In this document: piece by piece, positions 5,348 through 7,815 of the stretch
Layout: each line of letters begins with the position of its first letter
Numbering within the stretch: position 1 is the stretch's first letter
Source of the DNA: Deinococcales bacterium
Lineage (GTDB): Bacteria > Deinococcota > Deinococci > Deinococcales > Deinococcaceae
NCBI GenBank assembly: GCA_025359705.1
Contig: JANYFS010000038.1
Coordinates: 1 to 7,815 of the forward strand
Length of the DNA stretch: 7,815 nt
Direction of reading: 5' to 3'
The notes under the pieces: model-generated
Told to the model about the DNA's origin: nothing
The model's input: only the letters and a program-made list of their open reading frames with translations
The model's database searches: none
Position numbers and translations under genes: made by a program

Positions 5348-7519
5348 ATGAATCCCAATACAAATCACAATCCTAGTGTTCTCCCTGCTGAATCCTCGAT
5401 TGATTCACCGATGAGCCATTCAACAATGAGTCACATGGATCATGGTCAAATGGGTCATGGCTCGAGCCAGAATCAACCTGCCAATCAACCTACAAATCAT
5501 GATCAACATTCGCAGCATTCAGAAAATTCGGGACATGCAGGACATGGTAAAGAAATGGTTGCGGATATGCTGCGCCGCTTTTTTTTCTCGCTAATCTTAA
5601 CTATTCCCCTAATGCTTTATTCACCGATTGGGGCCAGCTTGGGCTTTAGTGCCATGCCTCCTTTTGGGTTGAGTATGGCTTGGTTTGGTTTGATTTTGTC
5701 TACCCCCGTAGTGTTTTGGGGAGGCTGGATTTTCCTCTCGAGTGCGTGGGTTTCTTTGCTCAAAGCCGAAGCCACGATGATGACCCTGATTGCCACGGGT
5801 ATTTTGGTTTCTTACGCTTTTTCGTTGGTCAATACGGTATTTCCCTTTAGTCAAGATGTATTTTTCGAGGCCGCTGCCATGTTGACCACGCTTTCTTTGC
5901 TGGGACATTGGTTGGAGATGCGCTCGAGGTTTGCCACGGGGCGTGCGGTGGAAGCCTTGCTGAAACTGGCTCCAAGTACGGCTTTAGTGATTCGCAATGG
6001 GCAAGAGCAAGAAATACCGCTCGAGCAAGTGCTGTTGGGCGATGAATTGGCAGTGCGCCCAGGAGACCGCGTTCCTGTGGACGGCGAAGTGATCAGTGGC
6101 TCGAGTTATGTGGACGAATCGATGCTGACGGGTGAACCCATTCCCGTGATCAAAAGTAGCGGTATGCAAGTGGTGGGGGGTACAGTCAATCAAAACGGTG
6201 CTTTTCATTTTAGGGCTACTGGGATTGGGGCCAATACTGCGCTCTCGAGGATTGTAAAAATGGTGCAAGATGCCCAAGCCTCTCGAGCGCCCGCTCAACA
6301 ACTGGCGGATACCGCAGGGAAATATCTGGTTTTTGTGGCTTTGGGTTCGGGAACCCTAGCTTTGGCGGTATGGTTGCTGCTGGGTGAAAGTGCCGCTTTT
6401 GCCTTTACCGCAGCAGTTTCTGCCATTGTGATTGCTTGCCCCGACGCACTGGCTCTAGCTACCCCAACCGCCATCACCGTGGGGGTGGGGCGTGGGGCTA
6501 AGTTGGGAGTGCTGTTTAAAAATGCTACTGCGCTCGAGGCTACCGCCAAAATTGATACCGTAGTTTTCGACAAAACTGGAACCCTAACCGAAGGTAAACC
6601 CGCCCTGACCGATCTATTGCCCTCGAGTGGAACCCTCGAGCTTGACTTGCTTTTTGTTGCCGCTAGTGCGGATGCACCGTCCCAGCATCCTTTAGCCGAA
6701 GCAATCGTGAATGGAGCCAAAGAACGTGGGGTGACGCTCGAGGGGGCGGAAGATTTTTTATCACTACCTGGCCTTGGGGTAAGTGCACAAGTGCGGGGCC
6801 AGCGAGTACTGATTGGCAATAAAAAGTTACTCGAGCAAGAAGGAATCGATGTTAGCGCGTTATATCCCGATTTGGTTTCACACATGGAGCGGCTGTCTAG
6901 TGAGGGCAAAACCGCCATGCTGGTGGCCCAAGGTAACATAGCACTGGGTGTAGTAGCGGTGTCTGACCAAGTGCGGGAATCAGCTCGAGGGGCGATCACT
7001 GCTTTGCAAGCACTGGGGATTAAAACAGTGATGTTGACTGGAGATAATCGTAAAACTGCCGAGGCGGTAGCAAAGCAATTGGGCTTGGATACGGTGATTG
7101 CCGAAGTCTTACCCCAAGACAAAGTAGCCCAAATCAAGGTACTGCAAAGCCAAGGCCACAAAGTCGCTATGGTTGGCGACGGGGTAAATGATGCGCCCGC
7201 GCTGGCCCAATCGGATGTGGGTTTCGCCATTGGTGCAGGAACCGACGTGGCAGTGGAAACCGCAGGGGTGGTCTTGGTTCGCAACGACCCTTCGAGCGTA
7301 GCTGCGGCGCTAAAACTGGCTCGAGCGGTAGCAGGAAAAGTCAAACAAAATCTATTTTGGGCGGTCATTTATAACCTACTTGCCATTCCTTTTGCGGCGG
7401 GCGTGCTGTATCCCGCATACGGAATTCTGTTGCGCCCCGAGTGGGCCGCCCTGCTGATGAGTGCCAGTACCTTGATCGTCACCTTTAATGCGCTGTTGCT
7501 GAACCGAGTACGGATATGA
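5348..7519 (+). CDS. P1B-type heavy-metal ATPase, CopB-like, with CPD motif
   Basis: This 723-residue inner-membrane pump probably exports copper or a related metal from the cytoplasm using ATP. It has no ferredoxin-like HMA domain; instead residues 1-68 are His/Met-rich (MSHSTMSHMDHGQMGHG and more), as in CopB proteins. Helices begin at about 77. The actuator has TGE (261-263) in DESMLTGEP. The metal-site helix has C364-P365-D366 in place of the usual CPC or CPH. The phosphorylation site is D408 in DKTGTLTEG; H447-P448 is the HP motif that marks the P1B class; TGDN (564-567) and GDGVND (610-615) complete the catalytic core. The last helices carry YN (675-676) and MSAST (704-708), typical of Cu-ATPases. 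It stands alone behind a terminator and an 11-bp repeat array, so it is probably controlled by the nearby two-component pair. Family sure; metal not sure because of the CPD motif. Confidence 0.95.
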   Translation: MNPNTNHNPSVLPAESSIDSPMSHSTMSHMDHGQMGHGSSQNQPANQPTNHDQHSQHSENSGHAGHGKEMVADMLRRFFFSLILTIPLMLYSPIGASLGFSAMPPFGLSMAWFGLILSTPVVFWGGWIFLSSAWVSLLKAEATMMTLIATGILVSYAFSLVNTVFPFSQDVFFEAAAMLTTLSLLGHWLEMRSRFATGRAVEALLKLAPSTALVIRNGQEQEIPLEQVLLGDELAVRPGDRVPVDGEVISGSSYVDESMLTGEPIPVIKSSGMQVVGGTVNQNGAFHFRATGIGANTALSRIVKMVQDAQASRAPAQQLADTAGKYLVFVALGSGTLALAVWLLLGESAAFAFTAAVSAIVIACPDALALATPTAITVGVGRGAKLGVLFKNATALEATAKIDTVVFDKTGTLTEGKPALTDLLPSSGTLELDLLFVAASADAPSQHPLAEAIVNGAKERGVTLEGAEDFLSLPGLGVSAQVRGQRVLIGNKKLLEQEGIDVSALYPDLVSHMERLSSEGKTAMLVAQGNIALGVVAVSDQVRESARGAITALQALGIKTVMLTGDNRKTAEAVAKQLGLDTVIAEVLPQDKVAQIKVLQSQGHKVAMVGDGVNDAPALAQSDVGFAIGAGTDVAVETAGVVLVRNDPSSVAAALKLARAVAGKVKQNLFWAVIYNLLAIPFAAGVLYPAYGILLRPEWAALLMSASTLIVTFNALLLNRVRI

Positions 7520-7737
7520 ACTCGAGGAAAAGCCATGGGGTTGGTAGCCTGCTCTGTTTCGTGTGGATTGGTTTTTAGCTCGAGGAATTGTATTTTCCTA
7601 GAAGTCCAGTTTGCTCTAGCTTGCACTCAAGTATGGTCAAATAGATGAATCGTTGAAAGCCAGCCGAAATCCTGCAACGCTTCCTAGGAGAGGCCCAAAT
7701 ACTCGAGCCAGTGGGTATTAGAGCAGTGGTCTAAAGA
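7520..7737. other. Intergenic stretch with no recognised feature
   Basis: These 218 bases follow the ATPase stop. I see no gene, convincing terminator hairpin or promoter. It contains three CTCGAG palindromes (7521, 7579 and 7702). Short frames on both strands here have no ribosome site or recognisable product. Confidence 0.5.
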
Positions 7738-7815
7738 ATGAGTGAGTTCGGATTCAACACTCGTAGGGGTTGGGCGTTGCCTGATCCTCAATACCCCGAT
7801 GAATTTTTGATCAAC
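7738..7815 (+). CDS. Start of an unidentified ORF, cut by the window edge
   Basis: An ATG at 7738 opens a frame that runs without a stop to the last base, 26 codons, beginning MSEFGFNTRRGWALPDPQYPD. A stop (TAA, 7732-7734) lies just before it in the same frame, so this is the first possible ATG. No clear Shine-Dalgarno sequence is seen. The Trp, Pro and Tyr content and lack of low complexity look protein-like, but I do not recognise the family and 26 residues are too few to assign one. Confidence 0.4.
   Translation, partial: MSEFGFNTRRGWALPDPQYPDEFLIN

Larger units (their letters stand above)
276..7707. repeat. Highly over-represented palindrome CTCGAG across the window
   Basis: Counting by eye I find about 48 copies, for example at 276, 404, 667, 1462, 2606, 2783, 2953, 2975, 3098, 3904, 4227, 4300, 4518, 5461, 6020, 6244, 6282, 6622, 6635 and 7702. 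Chance predicts about two in 7.8 kb. Copies lie in all genes from the fusion gene on, and in intergenic DNA, and in all three codon phases (Leu-Glu, Ser-Ser or Ser-Arg, Ala-Arg), so codon usage does not explain them. The mean spacing is about 160 bp; the longest gap, about 790 bp, covers most of the ZIP half of the fusion gene. It resembles the HIP1 palindrome of cyanobacteria in behaviour, with a different sequence. Confidence 0.92.

Noticed and set aside
6295..7368. A 357-codon frame on the minus strand, opposite the ATPase gene
   Set aside because: It is rich in Ser, Ala, Thr and Pro with no recognisable motif, and lies wholly opposite a gene with complete catalytic motifs. It is a mirror effect of that gene's codon use.
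7520..7626. Minus-strand frame 7369-7626 running into the intergenic stretch
   Set aside because: Most of it is opposite the end of the ATPase gene, and the rest has no ribosome site or recognisable sequence.
319..7651. The 12-mer TCAAATAGATGA near both ends of the window (319-330 and 7637-7648)
   Set aside because: One or two exact 12-base matches are expected by chance in a window of this size, and no transposase or terminal inverted repeat goes with it.

Overview
The window is a compact metal-homeostasis locus, most likely copper, of a Gram-negative-type or Deinococcota-like bacterium. The base composition is mixed (roughly half GC in the genes by eye, strongly AT-rich in one intergenic stretch). 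A DUF2171 protein, gene starts with no Shine-Dalgarno sequence close behind a -10 element, and an extreme density of the palindrome CTCGAG hint at the Deinococcus/Meiothermus side of the tree. That assignment is an inference from gene content and style, not from a phylogenetic marker.

Layout: at the left end a small DUF2171 gene runs leftward (10-255). A divergent intergenic region (256-577) carries a large imperfect inverted repeat and a near-consensus sigma-A promoter. Rightward from there come: a single 650-residue gene fusing an eight-helix ZIP-family metal permease to a two-domain multicopper oxidase (578-2530); an OmpR-family response regulator (2561-3256) and its histidine kinase (3256-4362, one-base overlap), which form one apparent operon with the fusion gene; a secreted Met/His-rich DUF305 protein with its own promoter (4414-5031); a rho-independent terminator; an AT-rich regulatory region with an array of eight direct repeats in an 11-bp register; and a P1B-type metal ATPase with a His/Met-rich N-terminus (5348-7519). 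About 220 bp of apparently non-coding DNA follows, then the first 26 codons of an unidentified ORF running off the right edge.

How the parts may work together (inference): the kinase has a short extracytoplasmic loop with His and Met residues and could sense periplasmic metal. Its partner is of the class that binds direct repeats spaced by about one helical turn, and such repeats lie in front of both the DUF305 gene and the ATPase gene. The ATPase would move metal out of the cytoplasm, DUF305 would bind it outside, and the oxidase domain, which the ZIP topology places outside the membrane, would oxidise Cu(I) or another metal next to a metal permease.

The most unusual items are the ZIP-multicopper oxidase fusion, the 11-bp repeat array bracketed by an 8-bp inverted repeat, the CPD (not CPC or CPH) membrane motif of the ATPase, and about 48 copies of CTCGAG in 7.8 kb where about two are expected by chance.
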